DNA of 55,301 nt, from assembly GCA_018268835.1 (NCBI GenBank), contig JAFDVU010000023.1:1-55301 (forward strand), given 5' to 3'. The notes below the pieces were generated by a model, which was given only the letters and a program-made list of their open reading frames with translations, was not told the DNA's origin and did not search any database. A program made the position numbers and the translations under genes. Below, piece by piece: positions 24,091-33,886 of the stretch. Source of the DNA: Acidobacteriota bacterium. Its GTDB lineage: Bacteria; Acidobacteriota; Terriglobia; Bryobacterales; Bryobacteraceae. The stretch's first letter is position 1; each line of letters starts with the position of its first letter.

Positions 24091-26564
24091 TCGGACTGGT
24101 CATCGTCTCGCACAGTGCCAGGCTCGCGGAGGGCGTCTGCGATCTCGCGCGGCAGGTAGCGCAGGGGAGAGTCGCGATCGCGGCCGCTGGCGGCACCGCC
24201 GATCCCGCGAACGCGCTGGGGACCGATGCCGTGCTGGTGCTCGATGCGATCCAATCGGTCTACGGCGAAGATGGCGTGCTGGTGCTGATGGACCTCGGCA
24301 GCGCAGTGCTGAGCGCTTCCACCGCACTGGAATTGCTCGACGCCGGCAGGCAGGCGCATGTGCGGCTCTGCGCGGCTCCGCTGGTGGAGGGTGCGGTCGC
24401 GGCGGCCAGTGTCGGCGCCGCTGGAGGCAGCCTCGCGGAAGCCGCGGCCGAAGCGGAGCACGCGCTCGCCGGCAAAGCTGCGCTGGTGGGTACGGAACCT
24501 GCTTCCCGCGAAGGGCCCGCGGATGAGGCCGAACCGGGCGAAGAGGCCGTCGTGACGCTCACCAACCGGCTCGGCCTGCACGCGCGACCCGCCGCACGGC
24601 TCATCCGCACGGCGCGTCTCTACCGCGCCCGAATCACGCTGGAAAACCTCACCCGCGCAGGCGGGGCGGCTCCCGCAGAGAGCATCAATCGTGTGCTCGG
24701 GCTGGGTGCGCGGCAAGGCCAGCAAGTGCGCATTCGCGCGCGAGGACCGGAAGCCCGTGAAGCCGTGGCCGCGCTGGCGCGATTCCTCGGCTCCGGCTGC
24801 GGAGAAAAGGACGACCTGGCCCCGCGGGTGCCCCAACACGCGCCGCAACCGGCTGCCGCTCCGGCAGAGCACCTCACAGGGATCGCGGCCGCGGCCGGCG
24901 TGGCGGTCGCGCCGCTTGTGCGGCTCCATCCGGCATCCGTGGCGATCGCCGGCGGAGTTGCCGCCGATCCCGACGCTGAGCGGCAGCGCCTGTTGGCAGC
25001 GCTCGAAGGAGCGCGCGAAGAGACTCGGGGATTGTACGAGTGGACGCAATCCCACGCCGGTCTCGATGAGGCAGGCATCTTCGACGCCCAGATGCTCTTT
25101 CTCGAAGACCCGGCGCTGCTCGACGCCGTCTCGCGGAAGCTTGGGGCCGAGAGATGTACCGCCGAGTCCGCATGGCAGGCCGAGTCCGCGCGCGCCGCCT
25201 CGCGACTGCGCGACTTTGCCGACCCGTACCTATCGGAGCGCGCCGCGGATGTGGCGGACGCGGCGTCCCGCGTGCTGCGAAGGCTCGCCGGCGAAACCGT
25301 CGCGTTCGAACTTCCGCGCCGACCTTCGATCCTCTCCGCGCACGATCTCACGGCTTCCGAGGTGAAGCGGTTCGATCCCGCCACTGTGCTCGGCATTTGC
25401 CTGGAAACCGGCAGCGCGATCTCGCACAGCACGATTCTGGCGCGCGCCATGGGGATTCCCGTGGTCACCGGTCTGGGCCCCCCGATTTCCACGGTGGCCG
25501 AGGGAACGCTGGTTGCCATCGACGGTGATCGGGGCGCGGTCTGGATTGAGCCCGATGCGACGCTCGCCGCGACGCTGGAGTCGCGCCGCCGCGACTGGCT
25601 GGCCGCGCGCCAAGCCGCCGAACGAAAGCGCGATCGACCCGCGGCGACGCGCGATGGCCGCCGCATCCGCGTGCTCGCCAACATCAGTGGAGTGGAAGAC
25701 GCCGCCGAAGCCCTCGCCCGCGGCGCCGAGGGGGTGGGCGTGCTGCGTACCGAGTTCCTCTTCCTGGGCCGCGCCGCCGCGCCGGACGAAGAGGAACAGG
25801 CCGCGGCCTACCGGACCATCGCCGAAGCCCTGGGCGGCCGCACCCTCTGCATCCGCGTGCTCGACATCGGCGGCGACAAGCGCCTGCCCTACATCGATAT
25901 CGGGGAGGAGGCGAACCCCTTCCTCGGATGGCGCGGCATCCGCGTCCTGTTGGGCCGGCGCGATCTGTTCCGCACTCAGGTGCGCGCCATCCTGCGTACC
26001 GCCGCGGTGCGGCCTGTCGAACTGCTGCTGCCGATGATCACATCGCTCGACGAACTGAGCGAAGCCCGAACCGTGATCCGCGAAGCCGAGGCGGAGTTGG
26101 ATCGCGCGGGCCTTCCTTTCGGCCGCGACATCAGGGTCGGCGTCATGATCGAAGTGCCCGCGGCGGTGGCGATCGCGGACGGGTTGGCGAGGGAAGCGGA
26201 CTTCTTCAGCATTGGCAGCAACGACCTGATCCAGTACACGCTTGCCGCCGACCGTACGAACACGCGCGTCACGCCGATCGCCGATCCCTTCCATCCCGCC
26301 GTGCTCGACATGCTCCGCCGGACCATCGAGGCCGGGCGCCGTGGGGGCATCGAGGTCGCTCTCTGCGGCGAACTGGCGGCGGATCCGCTAGCGACGCCGC
26401 TTCTGCTGGGCCTGGGCATCGAGGAGTTCAGCGTCAGCGCGCCGCTGATTCCGGGGCTGAAGGGTGCGATCTCGCAATGGAGCATGGCGGATGCCAAGGA
26501 CGTTTGCAGGGAGGCTCTGGCGCTCGACACAGCCTCCGCCATCCGCAGTCTTCTTAAAACGTGA
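24087..26564 (+). CDS. dhaM: DhaM-HPr-enzyme I fusion (multiphosphoryl transfer protein for dihydroxyacetone kinase)
   Basis: An 825-residue fusion from the ATG overlapping the dhaL stop. The order is: (1) an EIIA-Man-like DhaM domain, residues 1-130, with phospho-His9 in VIVSHS; (2) an HPr domain, about 154-238, with phospho-His165 in NRLGLHARPAA; (3) a complete enzyme I, about 264-825, with the phospho-His447 loop ETGSAISHSTILARAMGIPVV and the PEP-binding barrel (GVLRTEFLF, LDIGGDKRLPY, IGSNDLIQYTLAADR, Cys760 in ALCGEL). E. coli DhaM has only the N-terminal part of EI and needs a separate EI; this protein should take phosphate from PEP itself and relay it to DhaL-ADP. Its 3' end overlaps the convergent receptor gene by 11 bases. 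Confidence 0.93.
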   Translation: MIGLVIVSHSARLAEGVCDLARQVAQGRVAIAAAGGTADPANALGTDAVLVLDAIQSVYGEDGVLVLMDLGSAVLSASTALELLDAGRQAHVRLCAAPLVEGAVAAASVGAAGGSLAEAAAEAEHALAGKAALVGTEPASREGPADEAEPGEEAVVTLTNRLGLHARPAARLIRTARLYRARITLENLTRAGGAAPAESINRVLGLGARQGQQVRIRARGPEAREAVAALARFLGSGCGEKDDLAPRVPQHAPQPAAAPAEHLTGIAAAAGVAVAPLVRLHPASVAIAGGVAADPDAERQRLLAALEGAREETRGLYEWTQSHAGLDEAGIFDAQMLFLEDPALLDAVSRKLGAERCTAESAWQAESARAASRLRDFADPYLSERAADVADAASRVLRRLAGETVAFELPRRPSILSAHDLTASEVKRFDPATVLGICLETGSAISHSTILARAMGIPVVTGLGPPISTVAEGTLVAIDGDRGAVWIEPDATLAATLESRRRDWLAARQAAERKRDRPAATRDGRRIRVLANISGVEDAAEALARGAEGVGVLRTEFLFLGRAAAPDEEEQAAAYRTIAEALGGRTLCIRVLDIGGDKRLPYIDIGEEANPFLGWRGIRVLLGRRDLFRTQVRAILRTAAVRPVELLLPMITSLDELSEARTVIREAEAELDRAGLPFGRDIRVGVMIEVPAAVAIADGLAREADFFSIGSNDLIQYTLAADRTNTRVTPIADPFHPAVLDMLRRTIEAGRRGGIEVALCGELAADPLATPLLLGLGIEEFSVSAPLIPGLKGAISQWSMADAKDVCREALALDTASAIRSLLKT

Positions 26565-29500
26565 TTCGGGCGTTCACCTGCAATCTTCGCGGCTGGTTGG
26601 CCTGGGAGGTGACGGTTCCGAAGCTGGCCTGGTCCGGGTTGGTCCCGGGAGCGGCGAAACGCACCGCATTGTTGACGTTGAACGCGTCGCCCTGGATGGC
26701 GAGCTTGATCTTTTCGCGGATGGGGAACTCGCGCCGCAGGCTGAGGTCGATTGACGAATTGAAGGGCGCGTTGAGACCGTAGACACCGGTTCTCGGCAGA
26801 TTGCCGACTGTGTATGGTGCCGGCGCGACGAAGGCCGCGCGGTTCAGATACGAGGTGGGCGAGGATCCCAGCACGTTGCCGTCCCCGTAGTTGCCGTTGA
26901 TGCGCACATCGCCTGTGAACGTGGGGTTGTAGTTTGGAATGCAGGTGCCCAGGATGCCGCCGCTGTTGCATGCCGTGCCGGTGAGCGCCAGGGGCGCGCC
27001 GGTGGTGTACGAGACGATTCCAGAGATGGTCCAACCGCCGGCCACGGCGCGTACGGCCGCGTTGCCGGGGTCCAGGCGGTGGCCTTTGCCGAAGGGCAGT
27101 TCGTACGCCCAACTGGCGGTGAAGACGTGGCGGTGGTCGATGGCGCCGCGCGATTTCTCGAGCAAATAGTCGAACGGGTTCCTGGCGCTACCGAGCAGAT
27201 TATCCATCTCCTTGCTGAACGTATAGCCTCCGGCAAACGTGAATCCCTTGTCGAAGCGGCGATTGACGTTGATCTGCAGCGCCTGGTAGTTGGACTGGCC
27301 GACATCGAACCACGGAGAACTGATGGTGCTGTATTGCGGGAAGGGGCGCAGCATCTGCCCGATGGTCCCGACGAAGTTGGAGAAGGGCAGCCCGATTCCC
27401 GGGAAGATCGCCTGCGCCGCGGCGATGTTCGTGGGGTTGGCCGTGGCGGTCAGGAGCGATCCGAGCGCAAGATATTTGAGCGGCGCTACATTGATCGGCG
27501 AGCCGCCACCGTTGCCTGGCCCGGCGAGGAACTTGCCCATGCTGGCCGAATAGGCGGCGCCCAGGGTCAGGTGTGAAGTGAGCGAGCGCTGAATCCCGAA
27601 GTTCCAGTTCTCGTAGTATGGGGGTTTGCCGCCGGTTACGGGATCGCCGTAGACGGGGTTCTGTACGCCGGTGGGGTTCGAGGTGATGAAGCCGGTCCCG
27701 TAACTGGGATCGATGAACGGCGGCGCCTGCGCGATCGGAGGCACGCCGTTGTCCCAGTAATACGCCGGCGCATTATTGCCGGGGCTGGTCGCGCTGTTGG
27801 TTGCGTTGAAGCCGAGCTGGCTCAGGCCCTGGCGCGAATTGTTGCGCCCGCCGACGCCGCCGGCGTGCACGTACATGATCGCGAAGCCCGCCCGCAGGAC
27901 GGTCTTGTCGTTCAGCCGGTAGGCCGCTCCGAAGCGCGGGCCGAAGTTCTTATAGTGCGTGTCCACGGGAGTGCGGCAGTTACACCCTGCGGCACCTCCG
28001 CCGGCGAACTGCAGCGCGCCCGGACGGCCGCCGACGGCGGGATTCGGCAGGGCCGGATTGAAGAACGACATCAGGTTGTTGACCTCGGAGAAGGGCCCGA
28101 AGAGGTCCCAGCGGAGGCCGAGGTTGAGCGTCAGGCGGTCGCTGACTTTCCAGTCGTCCTGGATATACGTGGCGTACGTCTTGTATCTTCCGCCCGTTTC
28201 GCCGATGGCGTTCTGGCTGACGCCGCTGCTGTTGACGGCGCCGAGAAGATAGCTGGCGTAGGAATTGCCGGTGGTGGAGAGGAGCGTCCCGGTGGGATTG
28301 TAGCCCTGCGTCTGGACGCTGTTGAAATTGAAACTCGCCACCAGGGCGAAGTTCTCATTGTCCTGCAGGGCCTGGTACTGGAAACCGAAGGCGATGGAGT
28401 GGCGGCCCTTGACCCACATCACGTTGTCCTGCAGGCTGAATGTGTTGGCGGCTTCGTTGAAGAAGTGGGCGTTGGTCCCCTGCCAGCCGCCGGGCGAATT
28501 GGTGCCGCTGAAGTTGATGTCCGGGAACGTCAGTTGGACCACGCTGGGAGGCAGGCCCTTGATGCCGGCTTTCTGCGGATAGGCTCCCGCGGTGGTGGGG
28601 TTGGAGAGGGGAATCCAGATGCGGTTGTACGAGGCGCTGAACTGGTTCAACAGCGACGGCGTGAGGGTGTAGGTATCGTGCACCTGGCCCATCTTGACGG
28701 CTTCCTCCACGATGCGGCCTTGCGTGTACGGCTCGGGCAGGACGCCGGCTCCCGTCTGGTTCAGGCTGCCGGTGAAGTTGGTGGTATAGTGGCCGCCCGC
28801 GAAGAAGCCATACAGGCGGTGCCGGTCCGACAGGTTCGCGTCCACCTTGCCGGTGAAGTTATAGGTGTCCACCTGGATCGGCAGGCTGGAGAGATAGTTG
28901 TTCTGGACATTGGTGTTGGTCGGGTCGGGAAGATAGGAGGCCAGCGATTTCGCGATGGGGGAGATCTGGCCGGGAGGGATGACGTTCCCGGCGAACGGCG
29001 TCCGCGTGCAGATGGCACCGGCGCAGGACTGGCTTCTCGGATCGTAAATGACCTGCGAGGCGGGAAGTCCGCTGAAATCGCCGTTGCGTTCGGCCAGAGT
29101 CGGGATCGATTGCAGGACGGGCGTCGAGCCGGAACGGTATCGGTACCCGTCGTAGTTGGTAAAGAAGAAGAGCTTGTTCTTTTTTATAGGGCCGCCAATC
29201 AGGCCTCCGTATTCGTTCTGGTGATCGGCGGGCCGGTTCGCGGGAAAGAAGCCGCGGGCATCGAGGGACGTGTTGCGGAAGTATTCGAACGCCGCGCCGT
29301 GGAACGAGTTGGTGCCCGACTTCAACACGTAGTTCTCCACGCCCTGCCCCTGATACTGCGCTTTTGCACCGTTGGTCTCCACCTGGAACTGGTCCACCGC
29401 GTCTACCGAGACGGCCAGTGCCAGATACCGCGTGTCGCCCTGCGTTCCGGCGCTGGTCAGGGGGATGCCTTCCAGGTAGACTTCGTTCTGATACGTTTGG

Positions 29501-30048
29501 CCGCCGTTGAAGGCCGCGGTGGAGGGACCGGCCGCTTGTGTGCTGGCGCTATTGACGCCGGGCACCAGGGCGACGAATTGCGTGGGGTCCCTGGGGACTC
29601 CGTTCATCTGTAGGGGCAGCGCGGCATAGATGGAGTTCTCCATCGACGAACCGAGGGTGGCATCGTCGGTATGCAGTTGCGGGGGAGCGTCGGCCACGGT
29701 GATGGACTGAGTCGCGGTCCCCAGGGTCAGCTTCGGATTGAGCCCGATGGTTCCCAGCGCGACGACGACCACGTGCTGCTGGGAAAGGGTCTGGAATCCC
29801 TCCGCCTTGATCGTGACGGTGTATTCGCCGGGTTGCAGCGGTGACAGTACAAAGAATCCGGACTCGTTGGACTTGCGACTGGTCTCAACGCCGGTTTCCA
29901 CGTTGATCGCGACGACGGTTGCGCCGACCACGGTAGCGCCCGATGGATCGGTCACCGTTCCCTGAATGGTCCCGCTTCCGCCGACCTGTGCATTCGCAAT
30001 CGCGATTGTCAGGAGGAGTGCGGTGAACACAACGTATATAAGGCGCAT
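26554..30048 (-). CDS. Oar-type TonB-dependent receptor with N-terminal carboxypeptidase-regulatory domain
   Basis: A 1164-residue outer-membrane protein. I chose the ATG at 30048 because a GGAG lies 8 bases upstream and the signal peptide MRLIYVVFTALLLTIAIANAQ begins there. Domains: a CarboxypepD_reg sandwich (GTIQGTVTDPSGATVVGATVVAINVETG, about 25-110), a plug-like part with GVNSASTQAAGPSTAAFNGGQTYQNEVYLEGI, then a large beta-barrel with the Oar-family motifs NEYGGLIGGPIKKNKLFFFTNYDGYR, KVDANLSDRHRLYGFFAGG, KVSDRLTLNLGLRWD and the terminal RRLQVNARITF ending in Phe. Such acidobacterial receptors probably import oligosaccharides or peptides. It is divergent from a second receptor at 30475. 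Confidence 0.9.
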   Translation of the reverse strand: MRLIYVVFTALLLTIAIANAQVGGSGTIQGTVTDPSGATVVGATVVAINVETGVETSRKSNESGFFVLSPLQPGEYTVTIKAEGFQTLSQQHVVVVALGTIGLNPKLTLGTATQSITVADAPPQLHTDDATLGSSMENSIYAALPLQMNGVPRDPTQFVALVPGVNSASTQAAGPSTAAFNGGQTYQNEVYLEGIPLTSAGTQGDTRYLALAVSVDAVDQFQVETNGAKAQYQGQGVENYVLKSGTNSFHGAAFEYFRNTSLDARGFFPANRPADHQNEYGGLIGGPIKKNKLFFFTNYDGYRYRSGSTPVLQSIPTLAERNGDFSGLPASQVIYDPRSQSCAGAICTRTPFAGNVIPPGQISPIAKSLASYLPDPTNTNVQNNYLSSLPIQVDTYNFTGKVDANLSDRHRLYGFFAGGHYTTNFTGSLNQTGAGVLPEPYTQGRIVEEAVKMGQVHDTYTLTPSLLNQFSASYNRIWIPLSNPTTAGAYPQKAGIKGLPPSVVQLTFPDINFSGTNSPGGWQGTNAHFFNEAANTFSLQDNVMWVKGRHSIAFGFQYQALQDNENFALVASFNFNSVQTQGYNPTGTLLSTTGNSYASYLLGAVNSSGVSQNAIGETGGRYKTYATYIQDDWKVSDRLTLNLGLRWDLFGPFSEVNNLMSFFNPALPNPAVGGRPGALQFAGGGAAGCNCRTPVDTHYKNFGPRFGAAYRLNDKTVLRAGFAIMYVHAGGVGGRNNSRQGLSQLGFNATNSATSPGNNAPAYYWDNGVPPIAQAPPFIDPSYGTGFITSNPTGVQNPVYGDPVTGGKPPYYENWNFGIQRSLTSHLTLGAAYSASMGKFLAGPGNGGGSPINVAPLKYLALGSLLTATANPTNIAAAQAIFPGIGLPFSNFVGTIGQMLRPFPQYSTISSPWFDVGQSNYQALQINVNRRFDKGFTFAGGYTFSKEMDNLLGSARNPFDYLLEKSRGAIDHRHVFTASWAYELPFGKGHRLDPGNAAVRAVAGGWTISGIVSYTTGAPLALTGTACNSGGILGTCIPNYNPTFTGDVRINGNYGDGNVLGSSPTSYLNRAAFVAPAPYTVGNLPRTGVYGLNAPFNSSIDLSLRREFPIREKIKLAIQGDAFNVNNAVRFAAPGTNPDQASFGTVTSQANQPRRLQVNARITF

Positions 30049-30474
30049 GGCTATACTCCATCTATACTGCGGGATGCTAGTGCGGCCGTTCCTCATCCGC
30101 AAGCGGAATCTCGGGATCGTGTCCTCGTTTTGCAATGCCGAATGTATGCGATCCCCCTGAAAAGCGGCACAGAGTCTTTAACTGCAACGACTAATGCGGC
30201 GTGCCGCCGAGAAGCACCGGACCGCCACTTCCGACGGCGATTCTGCATAACAAAACGCCGAAACACCCGTTTCTGATCCTTACCCAACCTGGAGATGGTG
30301 GTGGCGGCGGTGCCTTAGTAAGGAAGGAAAAGTCGCGATGGCCAAGCGAACCTGGCGTCTGTGGAATTCCTCAGCGTTTATCGCTGACTGGATCGCTATA
30401 CCATTGACACCAGAGGCAGCCGGCTATACTCTCGCTTTAACTGCTTTGTCCCGGGGAAATTCAGGAGGTGCACC
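30049..30474. other. Divergent intergenic region between two TonB-dependent receptors
   Basis: The 426 bases contain no credible gene; the open frames present are short and continue the leader of the minus-strand receptor. The right end holds a promoter (30404-30430) and a strong ribosome-binding site for the receptor at 30475. I see no tRNA and no strong hairpin here. Confidence 0.6.
30404..30430 (+). promoter_or_regulatory. Sigma-70-type promoter of the second receptor gene
   Basis: A perfect -35 TTGACA (30404-30409) and TATACT (30425-30430) are separated by 15 bases, slightly less than the optimal 17. An AGGAGGTG ribosome-binding site follows at 30463-30470. Confidence 0.5.
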
Positions 30475-33400
30475 GTGATACACAGGTCCAGCCTTACGAT
30501 TCTGGGCGTAGTGTTAGCCCTCGCGCTCGTACGGCCTGCCGACTGTCAGGTCCTCTATGGCTCTCTTGTGGGTAGTGTGACAGATTCCAGCGGCGCGTCT
30601 GTTCCCGACGCGACCGTGAAAGTCATTCGTACCGAGACCAACGAAACCCGCGAAACCAAAACCAACGATGCCGGCGGCTTTACGCTTTCCACCGTGCCGG
30701 CAGGGGACTATACCGTCTCCATTTCGAAGAGCGGCTTCAAGACGTATACCGCCCAGAACGTTCAGGTCCGGCTGAATACCGTGGTTCGCGTGGATGCCGC
30801 GCTCGAACTCGGGCAGTTGACTGAAGCGGTGAACGTCACCGCCCAAAGCGCCCAGTTGCAGACGGACCGCGCGGATGTCCACTCGGAGATAGCCAGCAAG
30901 GCCTTCGTGGACCTTCCCCAGCCGACGCGAACGTACCAGGGTCTGTTCGCGCTGATGCCGGGCGTCTCGCCGCCATCGGCCAGTTCGGGCGGCACGAACA
31001 ACCCGGCGAAATCGATGCAGTTTTCGGCCAACGGCACGGGACGCAGCGCGGCCAACGTACGCATCGACGGGGTGAGCGCGACCAATCCGTGGGTCCAGTT
31101 CTTCACCTCGACGGTTCCGTCGCAGGAAGCCATCGAGACGGTGAATATCGTGACCAACAGTCCCGATGCGGAGCAGGGGCTGGCCAACGGCGCGTCCGTC
31201 AACGTGCAACTCAAGAGCGGGTCGAATGAGACGCACGGCTCGGCCTACATCTACAACATCAACAGCGCGTTCAAATCGCGCCCGTTCTTCCTTCCCGCCA
31301 GCCAGGGGATTCCGAAGCTGATCGAGAACGATTACGGCGCCACGCTGGGCGGCCACGTGGTGCGCAACAAGCTGTTTTACTTCGTGAGCTACGAGGGCGA
31401 TCCGCTGCGCCAGGGCAACGCGAACCTGGCGACGGTTCCGACGGCCGCCATCCGCAGCGGCGACATGTCCGGATCTACGACCCAGATGTTCGATCCGAAC
31501 TCCGGCGCCGCGAACGGGACCGGACGGACACCGTTCGCGAACAACCAGATTCCCACCAACCTCTTCAGCCCAATCACCCAGAAATTGGTGGCGCTGATCC
31601 CGCAGGCGAACCTGCCTGGGCTGACCAGCAACTACTACGTGAACACGCCCATCAGCTACGACCTGGAGAAGCTCGATACCAAGGTGGACTGGAACGCCAG
31701 TTCCAAGCTGAGGATCACGGGCAGAGTCGGCGATGTTTTCTACAACGAGGTGCAGGCCACCATTTTCGGCGATGTCCTCTCAGGGGGAAACAACCACCTG
31801 CAGAACGGCAGCATCTTCAGCACTTCGGTCTCCGCGACTTATGTCGCCAGCCCTACGCTGGTGATCGACGGGACGTGGGGACTAACCTGGGAGCACCAGT
31901 TGCTCTTCCCGCCTCTGACAGATCAGAAGTACGGATCCGACGTGCTGGGAATTCCCGGGACGAATGTGGGCCAGTTACCCTTTGCCGGCGGGATGCCGCA
32001 GTTTAACGTGAGCACTTACTCGGGCTACGGCTACGGCTATCCGCCGTTGCAGTACAAGGACCCAATCTATCAATACACCGTCAACGCGACCAAGGTGGCC
32101 GGTCCGCACAATATCCGCTGGGGGATGGACATCAGCCGGCAGCACATGAACCACATCGAGGTGACGCCCACGGCGTTCGCGTTCAGCGGCGGTTTGACGG
32201 CGCTGAACGGCGGGGCCTCCCCAAACCAGTTCAACAGCTTCGCGGACTTCCTGATGGGCCTGCCGCAGAATTACAGTGGCAGTCAGTTAACCGTACCCGA
32301 GGCTACGTTGCGCACGTGGCAGTTCAGCCTGTATGTGCGCGACCAATGGCAGGTCAGCCGCAAACTTACCGTCAACTATGGGGTGCGCTGGGAATATTAT
32401 CCAGTGCCGACCCGCGTGGACCGGGGCATCGAACGCTACGACTTCTCCACCGGAAAATACCTGATCTGCGGCAAGGGTTCCACTCCCACAGATTGCGGGA
32501 TCACCGTGTCGCACAGACTCTTTTCGCCGCGCATCGGCATCGCGTACCGCCCCACCGAGAACTTCGTGCTCCGCGCTGGGTATTCGCTCTCGCCGGAGCA
32601 GATCAACATGGCGCGGGATAGCCTGAACACCAGCTACCCGATGATCATCACGTTCGCCAAGACGGGCAACAACTCGTTCACCGGCACGGGACCGTTGAGC
32701 GCGGGCATACCGACCCTGAGCCCGCCGGACATCAGCAGCGGCGTCGTGCCGCTTCCCGCGGGCGCGACCTTCACCACGGATCCGCAGAATTTCATCCGCG
32801 GCTACGTACAGTCCTGGAACTTCACCTTGCAGAAGACGATCGCCAAGGGGTGGGTCGCCCAGGCGGGTTACGTCGGCACCAACACGATACACCAGCACAC
32901 GCGCTACAACGTCAACTACGGACAGGTGGGCGGCGGCGCGCCGAGCCAGGCGTTCTATTCGCAGGGCATCACGGGCGCGATTACCGTTATCATGCCGCTC
33001 GAAACCATGAACTACAACTCGTTCCAGGCAACACTCGAACGGCGCTTCGCGAACGGGTTCGCGATTCAGGCGGCGTACACGCGCTCGAAATGGCTCGGCC
33101 TGTGCTGCGACGATTCGGGCGACGGACAGCCGTCGATCCCGATTCCGCAGTATTTCAACCTGAACCACGCGCTGATGCCGCAGGACCGCCCCAATAACTT
33201 CCGGCTCAGCGCCATGTACGAACTGCCGTTCGGGAAGGGCAAGCCGCTGTTGAGTCAGGGCGGTCCCGCCGCCAAGATCGCCGGCGACTGGCGTTTGAAC
33301 GGCGTATTCAGCCGTTATTCCGGTTCGCCGTTCACGGTCAGCGCCTCGGGCGCGTCGTTGAATGCTCCCGGTAGCGGGCAACGCGCCGATCAGGTGAAGC

Positions 33401-33777
33401 CCACGGTGGCCATCCTAGGCGGGGTGAATCCGGCGCCGTACTTCGATCCGCTTGCCTATGCGCCCGTGACCACGGCGCGCTTCGGAACCGCGGGTTTCAA
33501 CTCTCTGCGTGGCCCCGCGGTGGGGAACCTGGACCTGAGCATCTTCCGCGACTTCAAGTTCAAGGAGCGGTATGCGATCCAGTTCCGCGCGGAGTCCTTC
33601 AACCTGACGAACACGCCGCATTTCTCCAATCCGGGAACCAACGTTTCCAACATGCAGTTGAATTCCGACGGGTCCGTCAAGAGCCTGAACGGATACGCCC
33701 AGATCACTGGCGTGAGCGCGCCCAGCCGCCTCACGGACGAACGTTATTTCCGCTTTGGCCTGCGGTTCAGCTTCTGA
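30475..33777 (+). CDS. Oar-type TonB-dependent receptor, second copy
   Basis: A 1100-residue outer-membrane protein starting at GTG 30475 behind AGGAGGTG. A signal peptide (IHRSSLTILGVVLALALVRPADC) precedes a CarboxypepD_reg domain (GSLVGSVTDSSGASVPDATVKVIRTETNETRETKTNDAGGFTLSTVPAGDYTVSISKSGFKTY). Then come the plug (PQPTRTYQGLFALMPGVSPP, NVRIDGVSATNPW, GASVNVQLKSGSNETHGSAYIYN) and the barrel (NDYGATLGGHVVRNKLFYFVSYEG, YVRDQWQVSRKLTVNYGVRWEYYP, AMYELPFGKGKP), ending in RYFRFGLRFSF. The GH95 fucosidase gene follows 109 bases downstream on the same strand, so this receptor is the probable uptake partner for a fucose-containing glycan. Confidence 0.9.
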   Translation: MIHRSSLTILGVVLALALVRPADCQVLYGSLVGSVTDSSGASVPDATVKVIRTETNETRETKTNDAGGFTLSTVPAGDYTVSISKSGFKTYTAQNVQVRLNTVVRVDAALELGQLTEAVNVTAQSAQLQTDRADVHSEIASKAFVDLPQPTRTYQGLFALMPGVSPPSASSGGTNNPAKSMQFSANGTGRSAANVRIDGVSATNPWVQFFTSTVPSQEAIETVNIVTNSPDAEQGLANGASVNVQLKSGSNETHGSAYIYNINSAFKSRPFFLPASQGIPKLIENDYGATLGGHVVRNKLFYFVSYEGDPLRQGNANLATVPTAAIRSGDMSGSTTQMFDPNSGAANGTGRTPFANNQIPTNLFSPITQKLVALIPQANLPGLTSNYYVNTPISYDLEKLDTKVDWNASSKLRITGRVGDVFYNEVQATIFGDVLSGGNNHLQNGSIFSTSVSATYVASPTLVIDGTWGLTWEHQLLFPPLTDQKYGSDVLGIPGTNVGQLPFAGGMPQFNVSTYSGYGYGYPPLQYKDPIYQYTVNATKVAGPHNIRWGMDISRQHMNHIEVTPTAFAFSGGLTALNGGASPNQFNSFADFLMGLPQNYSGSQLTVPEATLRTWQFSLYVRDQWQVSRKLTVNYGVRWEYYPVPTRVDRGIERYDFSTGKYLICGKGSTPTDCGITVSHRLFSPRIGIAYRPTENFVLRAGYSLSPEQINMARDSLNTSYPMIITFAKTGNNSFTGTGPLSAGIPTLSPPDISSGVVPLPAGATFTTDPQNFIRGYVQSWNFTLQKTIAKGWVAQAGYVGTNTIHQHTRYNVNYGQVGGGAPSQAFYSQGITGAITVIMPLETMNYNSFQATLERRFANGFAIQAAYTRSKWLGLCCDDSGDGQPSIPIPQYFNLNHALMPQDRPNNFRLSAMYELPFGKGKPLLSQGGPAAKIAGDWRLNGVFSRYSGSPFTVSASGASLNAPGSGQRADQVKPTVAILGGVNPAPYFDPLAYAPVTTARFGTAGFNSLRGPAVGNLDLSIFRDFKFKERYAIQFRAESFNLTNTPHFSNPGTNVSNMQLNSDGSVKSLNGYAQITGVSAPSRLTDERYFRFGLRFSF

Positions 33778-33875
33778 GCGCTAACCGCGCGGCAGGGCGC
33801 TCGCGCCAAGATGCCGCGCGTCACTGATTTCCGGGAACGTTGAAGGATGTTCCCTGTAGAGCGCTAACCGCGCGG
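33776..33875 (+). repeat. Pair of 17-bp direct repeats between receptor and fucosidase genes
   Basis: GAGCGCTAACCGCGCGG occurs at 33776-33792, overlapping the receptor stop codon, and again at 33859-33875, just before the GH95 start. The 83-base period and location in the gap suggest either a small mobile repeat or a paired protein-binding site. Confidence 0.75.
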
Positions 33876-33886
33876 GGTAAAGAATA

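Noticed and set aside
27865..29613. A 582-codon plus-strand frame opposite the first TonB-dependent receptor
   Set aside because: It has repeated Val/Glu/Gly/Arg-rich composition without motifs, and the receptor on the other strand is intact with conserved blocks throughout.
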